NCBI GenBank assembly: GCA_009840695.1
Contig: VXNG01000040.1
Location: 1-7,700, forward strand
DNA length: 7,700 nt
Source: Acidimicrobiaceae bacterium
GTDB lineage: Bacteria > Actinomycetota > Acidimicrobiia > Acidimicrobiales > Aldehydirespiratoraceae
Direction: 5' to 3'
Within the stretch, counting starts at the first letter, position 1, and each line of letters begins with the position of its first letter. A model generated the notes under the pieces. That model had not been told where the DNA came from. It was given only the letters and a program-made list of their open reading frames with translations, and made no database searches. Positions 1-7,261 of this stretch are shown here, in pieces. The position numbers and the translations under genes were made by a program.

Positions 1-14
1 GTTCGGGTGGGGCC

Positions 15-2366
15 TTACGGGCAGGTGTGCCAGAGCCTGATCACTGCTGTGTCCCGCTCCCGGCGGAAGTCCTCCCATTCAAGGCAGGCGCCGGTGCCAG
101 CGTCCGCGGTGGGGGCGACGGCGAGGTACTGGGCCAGGGCCCTCTCGAATATCTCCATGTTGCGCACGGCCCTCGGCTCTGCATCGTTGGCGCCCTGCAC
201 GTCGAACCGGTCGTTGTCGTCGTACTCCACCCTCTCGGGCACAACCCCCACGGGCCAGGTTCCGCTGTTGTCGGTGTTATTGGTGTCGACGATGATCTCA
301 TCGCGATCGAGGTCGCCGAACAGGATGTACGCCCTCTTGGGGGTGCCGGTCACCTTCAAGTTGGTGATGTCCGCGGAATTGAACTCGCTGGTGAGGTCGG
401 GCCAGAACACGTATGCGTTCACCGCATCCAGGTTGTTCGAGGTGGTCGTCGAGCCGTCGGGATCGACGGTGGCGGTGAGGGTCTCGATCTCCTTGCCGTT
501 GCCGTCATAGCTGTAGGCGACCCGGCGCACCCCCCGACTGAAGGTGAAGGACTGGGTGGTGATCTGCGACTTGTCGCTGCTGAGGGTGAACGTGGCTCCC
601 GAGAGAGGCTCGCCGTACTCGTTGTGGGCGGTGACCTCAGCGGTGTTGCGGGCCGAGTCACCCGTCGGCGCGTTGATGTAGCGATCTGTCGTGGTAATCG
701 TCACCACTGAATTCGCCAAGACTGGGTCGGCGTCGCTGAACTCCAGGTAGTACCTGTCGCCGTCGGTCCTGCCGGAACTCTTCTTGAGGTTCGCATCCGC
801 TTCGAAGGCTCCGGGCGCGTTGGTTCCCGGCGTCAGCAGGAAGGTGCGGGTGCGCGAGTCCCCGGTGGCACCCCGGTTGGGGTCCGAGACCCTCAGCGAG
901 AAGGTGATCCGGCCGCGGGAGTCCGACCTCAGCGTCCTGGGTTGGCTCCTGGTCCAGAGGCTCTCGCCTGTGCCGTTAAGGTCGCCGTCGACGTCGTCTG
1001 CTGCCTCGATGAGTACCTCCTCGACGAGGTCCCATTCGGCAGGCCGCTCGCCGTCCTCGCCGACGCGGACATCGTTGCCCCGGGAGTCCTGGAGTTGCAC
1101 GGTGAGGGTGACGGTGTCGCCGAAGCGCGCCTTCGATCCCCTGAACCCGGTGGAGATCTTGGCCTTGGCGGCTCCCTGAGTCTGTTCCGAGGGCTCGATG
1201 TCCAGCCGGAAGAGGTCGGTGTCGTCTGTATCGGCCACGTCACGGTCGCGGCCGGTCCAGACCCACACCGTGGTGTCGATGCCGTCGAAGACGGTCTCGG
1301 GAACGGTGAGCGAGACCTCGCCGTCGTCGTCGGTGGTGAGGTCGGAGTCGTCGATCTCGCACGCGTAGGCGCCGTCCACGAACTCGACGTCGCGGCACCG
1401 GCCATTGGATTGGAACGCCCGGTTGGCGTCCTCGGTCTCGATGAAGAACATGTCGATGGGGGCGTCGCTGATGGGCTCGAAGTCGTCGTCGCGCAGCGAC
1501 ACCCGGATCTCGCTGCCGTCGTACTGGGCGCTGAGCCCCCTGGGGCGGGCCATGGTATGGCCCAGGGTGCGGAGGATGAACGCGGCCATCTGCCCCCGGG
1601 TCACTGGGCTGCGCGGCCGGTAGAAGAGGTCGAGGCCGGGCTGGGCCGTGCCGACGGCCGGTGTGGGGTCGACACCGGTGGTGATGCCGAGTTCGTAGGC
1701 GGCGCTGATCGCCTGGTCGGTGGCCACCGGCACCAGGTCGCGGGCATCTTTGAAGTAGTCGTCGGGCTCGGTCTGGATGCCGTCGTCGTTGGCGTCGAGC
1801 AGGATGTCGCCGACGTTGTTGAAGGTCACCACATCCCCGGCCGCGTCGAGCAGGCGGACCAGCAGCAGCGCCATCTCGGCCCGGTCTACGTAGGCGAACG
1901 GCTCGAACGTCCGGCCCGATGTGGCCGTGGCGATGCCGTTGGTGACCAGCAGGTCGATGGCGTCCCGAGCCTCGTCGTTCAGGTGGCCGAGGTCGGTGAA
2001 GTTCTGGCCTCGAGCGGGGCTGAGATTAATGCCGGTCGGGATGAGGGCCCGTGTCAGGAAGAGCATCATCTGCCAGCGCTCCACGGGGTCTTCGGGACTG
2101 AAGGTGGAGCCGTCGCCGGTGCCGATGGTGACCCCGTAGTGGGCCAGGCAGTTGATGGCGTCGTGGAAGATGTGGTCGTCGGACACGTCGGTGAAGTCCC
2201 AGTCTTCCAAGGCCTCGCCGACGCAGACGTTCACTCTGGCCCGCTCGTCGGGCGTGTCGGTGACCGCGGTCGCCGTGGTCGCGTTGACGGCCAGTAGTGA
2301 CGCCACCAGCGCACCGACCGCTAACGTGGCCCATCTTGAACGCATCTTGCTGAATCGCTGAAGCAT
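15..2366 (-). CDS. Secreted SLH-domain surface protein A with Ig-like modules (783 aa)
   Basis: Predicted exported, wall-anchored S-layer or adhesin-type protein. ATG at 2366 is chosen because GGAGGG lies 6 nt upstream; a TTG 18 nt further upstream would put that site inside the gene. Seen: signal peptide 1-34 (RSRW n-region, hydrophobic core, ATA before VTD); SLH repeats at about 55-108, 122-172 and 204-268; a first Ig-like module at about 277-390 with Cys324/Cys336 and 'TTVWVWTG'; a second beta-rich module at about 402-512; a Big/invasin-like module at about 554-636; and a C-terminal module at about 678-783 with 'EYDDNDRF' and an extra pair, Cys761/Cys781. SLH repeats usually bind secondary cell-wall polymers. 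The first repeat reads VERWQM where the paralogues have VTRAxM. No LPXTG motif or C-terminal membrane segment is visible. It is the last of three paralogues on this strand; TAA stop. The ligand or partner of the Ig-like part is unknown. Confidence 0.93.
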   Translation of the reverse strand: MLQRFSKMRSRWATLAVGALVASLLAVNATTATAVTDTPDERARVNVCVGEALEDWDFTDVSDDHIFHDAINCLAHYGVTIGTGDGSTFSPEDPVERWQMMLFLTRALIPTGINLSPARGQNFTDLGHLNDEARDAIDLLVTNGIATATSGRTFEPFAYVDRAEMALLLVRLLDAAGDVVTFNNVGDILLDANDDGIQTEPDDYFKDARDLVPVATDQAISAAYELGITTGVDPTPAVGTAQPGLDLFYRPRSPVTRGQMAAFILRTLGHTMARPRGLSAQYDGSEIRVSLRDDDFEPISDAPIDMFFIETEDANRAFQSNGRCRDVEFVDGAYACEIDDSDLTTDDDGEVSLTVPETVFDGIDTTVWVWTGRDRDVADTDDTDLFRLDIEPSEQTQGAAKAKISTGFRGSKARFGDTVTLTVQLQDSRGNDVRVGEDGERPAEWDLVEEVLIEAADDVDGDLNGTGESLWTRSQPRTLRSDSRGRITFSLRVSDPNRGATGDSRTRTFLLTPGTNAPGAFEADANLKKSSGRTDGDRYYLEFSDADPVLANSVVTITTTDRYINAPTGDSARNTAEVTAHNEYGEPLSGATFTLSSDKSQITTQSFTFSRGVRRVAYSYDGNGKEIETLTATVDPDGSTTTSNNLDAVNAYVFWPDLTSEFNSADITNLKVTGTPKRAYILFGDLDRDEIIVDTNNTDNSGTWPVGVVPERVEYDDNDRFDVQGANDAEPRAVRNMEIFERALAQYLAVAPTADAGTGACLEWEDFRRERDTAVIRLWHTCP

Positions 2367-2372
2367 CGGCAA

Positions 2373-2378
2373 CCCTCC
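2373..2378 (-). promoter_or_regulatory. Ribosome binding site of SLH protein A
   Basis: Minus-strand GGAGGG, 6 nt before the ATG at 2366. It decides the start: the site lies downstream of the in-frame TTG at 2384, so ATG 2366 is the natural start. Confidence 0.8.
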
Positions 2379-2457
2379 ACTCAATGCTTGGGGACCAGCC
2401 TAGCCACGCCGCTGTAGCCACAGGGGTGACCTCCGACACCCAAGGCCGCCGACCCTA

Positions 2458-2476
2458 GGGGTGGGGAGGGAGCGGG
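2458..2476 (+). other. G-quadruplex-type G-run in the spacer between proteins B and A
   Basis: Four G-runs separated by 1, 1 and 3 nt (GGGG-T-GGGG-A-GGG-AGC-GGG) lie on the plus strand, which is the template strand for the flanking genes. The run begins 9 nt past the stop codon of protein B. It fits the G3+N1-7 pattern for intramolecular quadruplexes. No conventional terminator hairpin is visible in this 118-nt spacer, so the run might slow or stop polymerase, but that role is inferred. It could also be chance in G+C-rich DNA. Confidence 0.5.
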
Positions 2477-2484
2477 ATTTGAGT

Positions 2485-4644
2485 TCAGGGGATCAGGTTG
2501 TACTCGGCGACGCGGCGGGGGTTGCCGGGCCGGTAACCGCTCCACTCCAGTTCCGCGTCCGGGGTCTCGAGCTTGAGCTCATCGGCGAGCACGGACTCGA
2601 AGACCGTCAGCGAGACGGGGTCGCCGGACACGTTGAACCGGTCGTTGTCGTCGTATTCCAGCAGCACCGGAGTCACGCCGCTCTCGACGTCGTCGACAAC
2701 GATGTGCCGCCGGGTGACGTCACCGCTCAGCACCGGCCGAGCGGGGCCGTCGTCGTGCGGTCCGGCGTCAGCGGCCCAGTACACCGTTGCCGTTTCGCTG
2801 CCGGCGTTGGTGTTGCCCACCCCATAGCGGGCGGTGAGGGTCTCCGCGACGCCGCCCGACCCGAGGTATTCGTAGGAGAAGCGGTGCGAGCCGCGGCGAT
2901 CCACCGCGAACGCTTGGCCGTCACCGGGCGACACGCCCGGCAGGGAGCTCGACAGGCTGACCGTGGTGCCCGGGAAGGGGTCGCCGTACTGATCGAGCAC
3001 GGTGACGGTGGCGGCGTTGGCTCCACCGTGGCTCAAGACATGTACGTAGTCGCGGGTGTCGATGGTGACGGTGGCGTTGGTGCCGGTAATGCTGGGGGCG
3101 TCGTCGCTGAAGGTCACCGAGCCGGCGGCAGCCCCCTGCCCGCGGGCGTCGACGGTCTCGCTTAGAGCCGGCGCGTTGGCCGCGGTGGCCAACTCGTATC
3201 TGGCTGTGACATCGGGGCCGTCGGAGCCGACGCTCGTATCGTCGACGCTGAGCGAGAAGACGGCTCTCCCCGTCGGACCGGATTCGAGCGAGCTCACGAC
3301 CGGGTCCTGGCCGGGCACCCGCACAGTGAGATTCCACTGGGCGGGATCGAGGCCGTTGACGCCATTGGCGACATCGCCGATGACGTCCTGCAGTTGCACG
3401 ACGAAGAGGATCGTGCTGCCGAAGCGGGCCTTGTTGGCGCTGAACGTTGTGGTGACGAGCGTCGACGTGGCGAAGCCGGCGTCGGCGCCCTCGGCCACGT
3501 CGAATCGGTACAGGTCGGTGTCGGCGGCGAGGACATCAGGGATCATGCCGGTCCAAGCCCACACAGTGGCGCCGCCGGCCGGCACGCGGCGCAGGCCGAC
3601 GACCGAGACAGTGGCGTCGCCGTCGGCGTCGGTAGCCGGGTCGATCTCGTCGATCTCGCACCGGAGCAAGGAATGATCGGCCGGGGTGACCTCCGAGGCG
3701 CGGCACGTGCCGTCCGACGAAAGGGCTTGTTCCGCCTGGTCCGCGGGTGTCCAGAAGACGTCGACGACGGCACCGGACACCGGCCGGTAGGCGGCATCGC
3801 GCACCGACACGATCACGTCGGCGCCGTTGTACTGGGCCGACACGCCGGCGGGACGCACCGGCGTGTGGGCCAGGGCCCGGGTGATGAAGGCAGCCATCTG
3901 GCCGCGGTCGACGGTGGCGTCGGGCTCGTAGTTGAGGTCCAGCGGCGGTTCGGTGGGGTCCTGCACTCTGGCCGCGCTGGCGCCCCTGGTCACGCCCAGC
4001 TCATAGATCGCAGCTATCACGGTGCTGCCGGTGTCCGGGAACCGGTCGTCGGCCTGCGACCCCGAGCCGGGCTGGCCCAGCAGGATGGCGCCACTGGTGG
4101 AGTCCCGGGACACGTTCGGCGCGGCCTCCAGCAGCAGACCGATCAGGAAGGTGGCCATCTCGGCCCGGGTGATGGGGTCGTTGGGCCGGTACGAGCCCCC
4201 TGAGGGGATCATCCCCGTCAGGGCCAGCCGGTTGATGGCGTCCTGGGCCTCCTGCCAGATGTCGGCGATGTCGTTGAAGCGAGCGTCTCCGGCGGGGTCG
4301 AGCTCGACCCCGGCCACCTCGGCGGCCCGGGCAATGAACACAGCCATCTGCGCCCGGGTCACGTCCTGCTCAGGAGAGTAGGTCGAACCGTCACCGGTTC
4401 CATGGGTGATGTCGTAGTAGGCGACGCAGTTGATGGCATCGCGGAACACATGGCCCGCCGACACGTCTGCGAACAGCTGGTCCACGACGGCGTCGCCCAC
4501 GCAGGCCGACAGCGGTGTGGTGTGATCGGGCCGGTCGGTCACCGCCCCAGCCGGAAGGATTCCGGCGGCCAGGATCGAGGCGATCAACGCACCCACGGCG
4601 AGCACTGCCAGTCCCGAGCGCCGCTTGTTCATTGGCTGGATCAT
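2485..4644 (-). CDS. Secreted SLH-domain surface protein B with Ig-like modules (719 aa)
   Basis: Paralogue of the proteins encoded on both sides; predicted to be exported by Sec and held on the wall by SLH repeats. The ATG at 4644 has GGAAGG 5 nt upstream. Seen: signal peptide 1-34 (NKRRSG n-region, hydrophobic core, PAGA before VTD); SLH repeats at about 57-108, 123-173 and 201-258 with motifs VTRAQM, ITRAEM and VDRGQM; a first Ig-like module at about 269-385 with Cys314/Cys329, 'TDADGDA' and 'TVWAWTG'; a second module at about 396-490; a Big/invasin-like module at about 523-606 ('DQYGDPFPGTTVSLSS'); and a C-terminal module at about 638-719 with 'EYDDNDRF'. It is the shortest and cleanest of the three and a useful reference for insertions in the others. 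Ends in TGA. Its specific ligand or enzymatic role, if any, is not evident. Confidence 0.94.
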   Translation of the reverse strand: MIQPMNKRRSGLAVLAVGALIASILAAGILPAGAVTDRPDHTTPLSACVGDAVVDQLFADVSAGHVFRDAINCVAYYDITHGTGDGSTYSPEQDVTRAQMAVFIARAAEVAGVELDPAGDARFNDIADIWQEAQDAINRLALTGMIPSGGSYRPNDPITRAEMATFLIGLLLEAAPNVSRDSTSGAILLGQPGSGSQADDRFPDTGSTVIAAIYELGVTRGASAARVQDPTEPPLDLNYEPDATVDRGQMAAFITRALAHTPVRPAGVSAQYNGADVIVSVRDAAYRPVSGAVVDVFWTPADQAEQALSSDGTCRASEVTPADHSLLRCEIDEIDPATDADGDATVSVVGLRRVPAGGATVWAWTGMIPDVLAADTDLYRFDVAEGADAGFATSTLVTTTFSANKARFGSTILFVVQLQDVIGDVANGVNGLDPAQWNLTVRVPGQDPVVSSLESGPTGRAVFSLSVDDTSVGSDGPDVTARYELATAANAPALSETVDARGQGAAAGSVTFSDDAPSITGTNATVTIDTRDYVHVLSHGGANAATVTVLDQYGDPFPGTTVSLSSSLPGVSPGDGQAFAVDRRGSHRFSYEYLGSGGVAETLTARYGVGNTNAGSETATVYWAADAGPHDDGPARPVLSGDVTRRHIVVDDVESGVTPVLLEYDDNDRFNVSGDPVSLTVFESVLADELKLETPDAELEWSGYRPGNPRRVAEYNLIP

Positions 4645-4649
4645 GGCGA

Positions 4650-4655
4650 CCTTCC
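4650..4655 (-). promoter_or_regulatory. Ribosome binding site of SLH protein B
   Basis: Minus-strand GGAAGG (within GAGGAAGG, 4650-4657), 5 nt before the ATG at 4644. It supports this ATG over the second ATG four codons later. Confidence 0.7.
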
Positions 4656-4734
4656 TCGCTGAGCCTCACCCCGCAACCCAGCGGTCTGGGGACTACTGGG
4701 GCTATGACGCTGCCGTGAGGTGTGGAGAGAAGCG

Positions 4735-4765
4735 GGGAGGCCCCGGCACTAGGCCGGGGCCTCCC
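4735..4765 (-). terminator. Perfect 13-bp GC-rich hairpin after SLH protein C
   Basis: Arms 4735-4747 (GGGAGGCCCCGGC) and 4753-4765 are exact reverse complements around a 5-nt loop (ACTAG). The hairpin begins 34 nt after the TGA stop of protein C and ends about 90 nt before the ATG of protein B. On the transcribed strand it is followed by a pyrimidine-rich stretch (CTTCTCTCC) rather than a true U-tract, so termination may be partial. It probably separates or attenuates expression of protein C relative to B and A. Confidence 0.65.
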
Positions 4766-4799
4766 ATCGGGTTTGGGTTAGTTGCTAACCGGTGTTGGA

Positions 4800-7250
4800 T
4801 CAGCCAGCGGGCACAACCAAGTTGAAGGTGTTGGTTGCCCTGCTGCCACGGCCCACATAGGTCCAGGTCAGCGTGTAGCCGTCAGCCTTCGACAGCGCCC
4901 TCTCGAAGGCACCGTAGCTGGCCGGCGCATTCGGCGGATCGTCTCCACCATCGACTGCCGGAAGATCGATGTTGAACCGATCGTTCGAGTCGTAGCTGAC
5001 GAACTGCACCAAGCCATTGGCACCGACGGCACCGACGAAGATGGTGTTCATCTCGGTGTCGAATGCCCGGATCTGCTGGGCGGTGGCCTCACCGTCGGTG
5101 TCCACTACGGCCCACTCAACGGTCGCCCGACCAGCAGCCACCAGCGGATCGCCGCTCGTGTCCGACACCAGCGGAGCCGTGTTGGTGGCGGTACACGCGG
5201 TGTTGGCTGCGTCGTCGATTTGCGCCTGTGTACAGCCGTCGCCGTCGTGGTCGTAGGGCGAGATGGTAGCCGTGAGCGTCTCAGCAGCCGAGACGGCGCC
5301 GTCTCTCTCGTAACCGAACGAGAAGGAGCCGTTGCGACCCACCGAGAGGTACCTGCCGGCAACGACGATCTCGGTTGCCGTGTTGGCCGTATCGGTGTCG
5401 TCGCTGTCGACCCGGACCTCTACGCCCGAAATCGGATCGCCGTACTGGTCGGTCACGGTCACCTTCACCCGGTTGTCCGCGCCGCGGTTATCCACGACTG
5501 CGAAGTCCATGGAGGGCTCAACCTTGACATTGATGTCGCCCGCATTGAGGACACCGTCTTCGGTGCTGAAGATGACAGCGCCGGGAGAGTCGGCCGGGAC
5601 GCCTGTAGCGCTGTCCGCTACGACGGACTGGCCACCCTGAGCGGCGGCATACGCCGTAAGGGTCGCGTTATCGGCATTAACGAAGGGCAGCGTCCTCGCG
5701 TACCCCTTCGCAGGCTTGCCGTTCTTGTCCACGATCTGCACCGTGTAGAGCACCGACGAGCCCAGGTGGGCCTTCTCGCCGCCGTGCTCGGTGCTGATCA
5801 TGATGCCCGTGGCCGGCTCGGCGGCCTCTGCCTCGGAGATGTCGAGCTGGAACAGCTCGGAATCGGCGCCCACCTTCTCCTCGTCGTCGCCGGTCCAGAT
5901 CCAGACGGTGGTGCCGCCGTCGTCCACGCTGTCGCCGAGTGGCACTCTGGCGTCGCCGTCGGCGTCGGTGATGTGATCCGTGCCGTCGATCTCGCAGGTG
6001 TACCCGGTGGTAGCCGACGAGTCCATCGGGCCGGCCTCGTTACAGGTTCCGTTGGCCCTGAAGGCCAGGTCGAGACCGGGGGTGTCGATGCGGAACAGGT
6101 CCACCACCACGTTGGACACCGGCGCGTAGTTCTCGTCACGCACCGAGACGACCACGTTGCCGCCGGAGAACTGCGCGGTGACACCTTCGGGACGGGCCTG
6201 GGTGTGGGCCAGCGCCCGGGTGATGAACGCAGCCATCTCGCCACGGTTGACCTTGCCGTGCGGGTCGTAGTTGTACGGCAGCGGCGGAACCGCCATGGAT
6301 CCGGTCGCCCCCGGTGGCGGAGTGTGCTGGACCCTGATGTCCACCTCGTACTTGTCGCTCTTCACGCCCGGAGCCGAATCGACGAGCCCGGACACCGAGA
6401 AGGACGCATTTCCGTCGTCATTGAGGGTCAGCGGAACCGTCGACACGATCGACGCCCCTTGCGGGTTGCGGCTTCGCTGGAAGCCGTCGGTAGCCGGATC
6501 GGTATCGATGATCGCATTGGTGTACGTGGAGACCAGGACATGGGACCGTCCCGGGCCGCCAGGCAGAGCGCTGGCGCCCTTGGTCACGCCCAACTCGTAG
6601 AGCGCTGAAATCTGAGCGTCTACGGCGCGAGGCACCGCGGCGCGAGCGTCGGCGAAGTAGTCGTCGGCAGCCGCGGCGGCGCCACCAGTGCCGAGCAGGA
6701 TGACGCCATCCTGGTTGATCGTCACGTTCGGCGCACCCTCAGCGAGCAGACCGATCAGGAACGCCGCCATCTCGGCCCGGGTGATCGCGTCGTCGGGCCT
6801 GAACTCGCCACCCGAGGGGATCATGCCGTTGCCGGCGAGCGCGTTGATGGCGTCCTGGGCCTCCTGCCAGACGTCGCCGATGTCGCTGAAGCCACCGCTT
6901 CCCATACCGACATCAACGCCGGCAACCCCAGCGGCACGGGCGATGAACACGGCCATCTCGGCCCGTGTCACGTCCTGGTTCGGCGAGTACGTCGAGCCGT
7001 CGCCGGTGCCGTTGGTGATCCCGTAGTAGGCGATGCAGTTGATGGCGTCCTTGAAGGCGTGCATATCGGACACGTCGGTGAACATCTGGTCGGCGAGCGC
7101 AGGACCCACACAGGCCCCTGTATCGGCCGATGCGTCCACGTGCTGGTTGACTGCACCAGCCGGGCTCGCCCCAACCGCGAGGAGCGACGCGACCAAGGCA
7201 CCCGCGGCGAGCACTGCCCAACCCGAGCGCCCAAATGAGAGAACAAACAT
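4800..7250 (-). CDS. Secreted SLH-domain surface protein C with nested insertion (816 aa)
   Basis: Largest paralogue. The frame is open upstream to 7628, but that part crosses a terminator and the integrase; the signal peptide begins near the ATG at 7250, so that is taken as the start. No clear Shine-Dalgarno precedes it; a TTG at 7280, 10 nt after GGGGGA, is an alternative. Seen: signal peptide 1-33 (FGRSG, hydrophobic core, PAGA before VNQ); SLH1 about 56-107 (VTRAEM); SLH2 about 120-170 (ITRAEM); SLH3 split into about 198-228 and 306-350 (VNRGEM) by 77 extra residues; a first Ig-like module at about 358-470 with Cys403/Cys419; a second module at about 482-580; a Big/invasin-like module at about 592-664; an Asp/Cys-rich insert at 667-686; and a C-terminal module at about 727-816 with 'SYDSNDRF'. 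TGA stop. Likely role: wall-bound surface layer or adhesin; the ligand is unknown. Confidence 0.9.
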   Translation of the reverse strand: MFVLSFGRSGWAVLAAGALVASLLAVGASPAGAVNQHVDASADTGACVGPALADQMFTDVSDMHAFKDAINCIAYYGITNGTGDGSTYSPNQDVTRAEMAVFIARAAGVAGVDVGMGSGGFSDIGDVWQEAQDAINALAGNGMIPSGGEFRPDDAITRAEMAAFLIGLLAEGAPNVTINQDGVILLGTGGAAAAADDYFADARAAVPRAVDAQISALYELGVTKGASALPGGPGRSHVLVSTYTNAIIDTDPATDGFQRSRNPQGASIVSTVPLTLNDDGNASFSVSGLVDSAPGVKSDKYEVDIRVQHTPPPGATGSMAVPPLPYNYDPHGKVNRGEMAAFITRALAHTQARPEGVTAQFSGGNVVVSVRDENYAPVSNVVVDLFRIDTPGLDLAFRANGTCNEAGPMDSSATTGYTCEIDGTDHITDADGDARVPLGDSVDDGGTTVWIWTGDDEEKVGADSELFQLDISEAEAAEPATGIMISTEHGGEKAHLGSSVLYTVQIVDKNGKPAKGYARTLPFVNADNATLTAYAAAQGGQSVVADSATGVPADSPGAVIFSTEDGVLNAGDINVKVEPSMDFAVVDNRGADNRVKVTVTDQYGDPISGVEVRVDSDDTDTANTATEIVVAGRYLSVGRNGSFSFGYERDGAVSAAETLTATISPYDHDGDGCTQAQIDDAANTACTATNTAPLVSDTSGDPLVAAGRATVEWAVVDTDGEATAQQIRAFDTEMNTIFVGAVGANGLVQFVSYDSNDRFNIDLPAVDGGDDPPNAPASYGAFERALSKADGYTLTWTYVGRGSRATNTFNLVVPAG
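6336..6566 (-). other. 77-residue insertion within the third SLH repeat of protein C
   Basis: Protein C residues 229-305 are absent from both paralogues. Protein B runs directly from 'GVTRGASA' to 'RVQDPTEPPLDLNY'; protein C has 'GVTKGASA', then 77 residues, then 'RVQHT' and 'PPLPYNYDP'. The inserted part includes 'LNDDGNASFSVSGL', which has the beta-strand-turn look of an Ig-like module. The reading frame is kept. Confidence 0.75.
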
Positions 7251-7261
7251 ACAGGTCAGAA

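Noticed and set aside
942..2297. 451-residue open frame on the plus strand opposite gene A
   Set aside because: Antisense shadow of the SLH and first Ig-like parts of gene A. It has no recognisable domain and a Val/Gly/Asp-biased translation.
2389..2395. Shared 7-mer TGGGGAC upstream of genes A (2389-2395) and B (4687-4693)
   Set aside because: It sits at different distances from the starts (22 and 42 nt), has no symmetry, and 7-mers recur by chance in such DNA.
2397..2402. TAGGCT as a -10 element for gene A
   Set aside because: The hexamer fits an actinobacterial -10, but there is no convincing -35 at 16-18 nt. The leaders of the other two genes share no aligned equivalent.
4677..4691. Small hairpin CCCAG-CGGT-CTGGG in the leader of gene B
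   Set aside because: Only 5 bp, no T-tract, and common by chance at this base composition.
4782..6608. 608-residue open frame on the plus strand opposite gene C
   Set aside because: It lies fully antisense to a protein with signal peptide and paralogues. Its translation has low-complexity, Arg/Gly/Val-rich composition without domains, as expected for a shadow frame in G+C-rich DNA.
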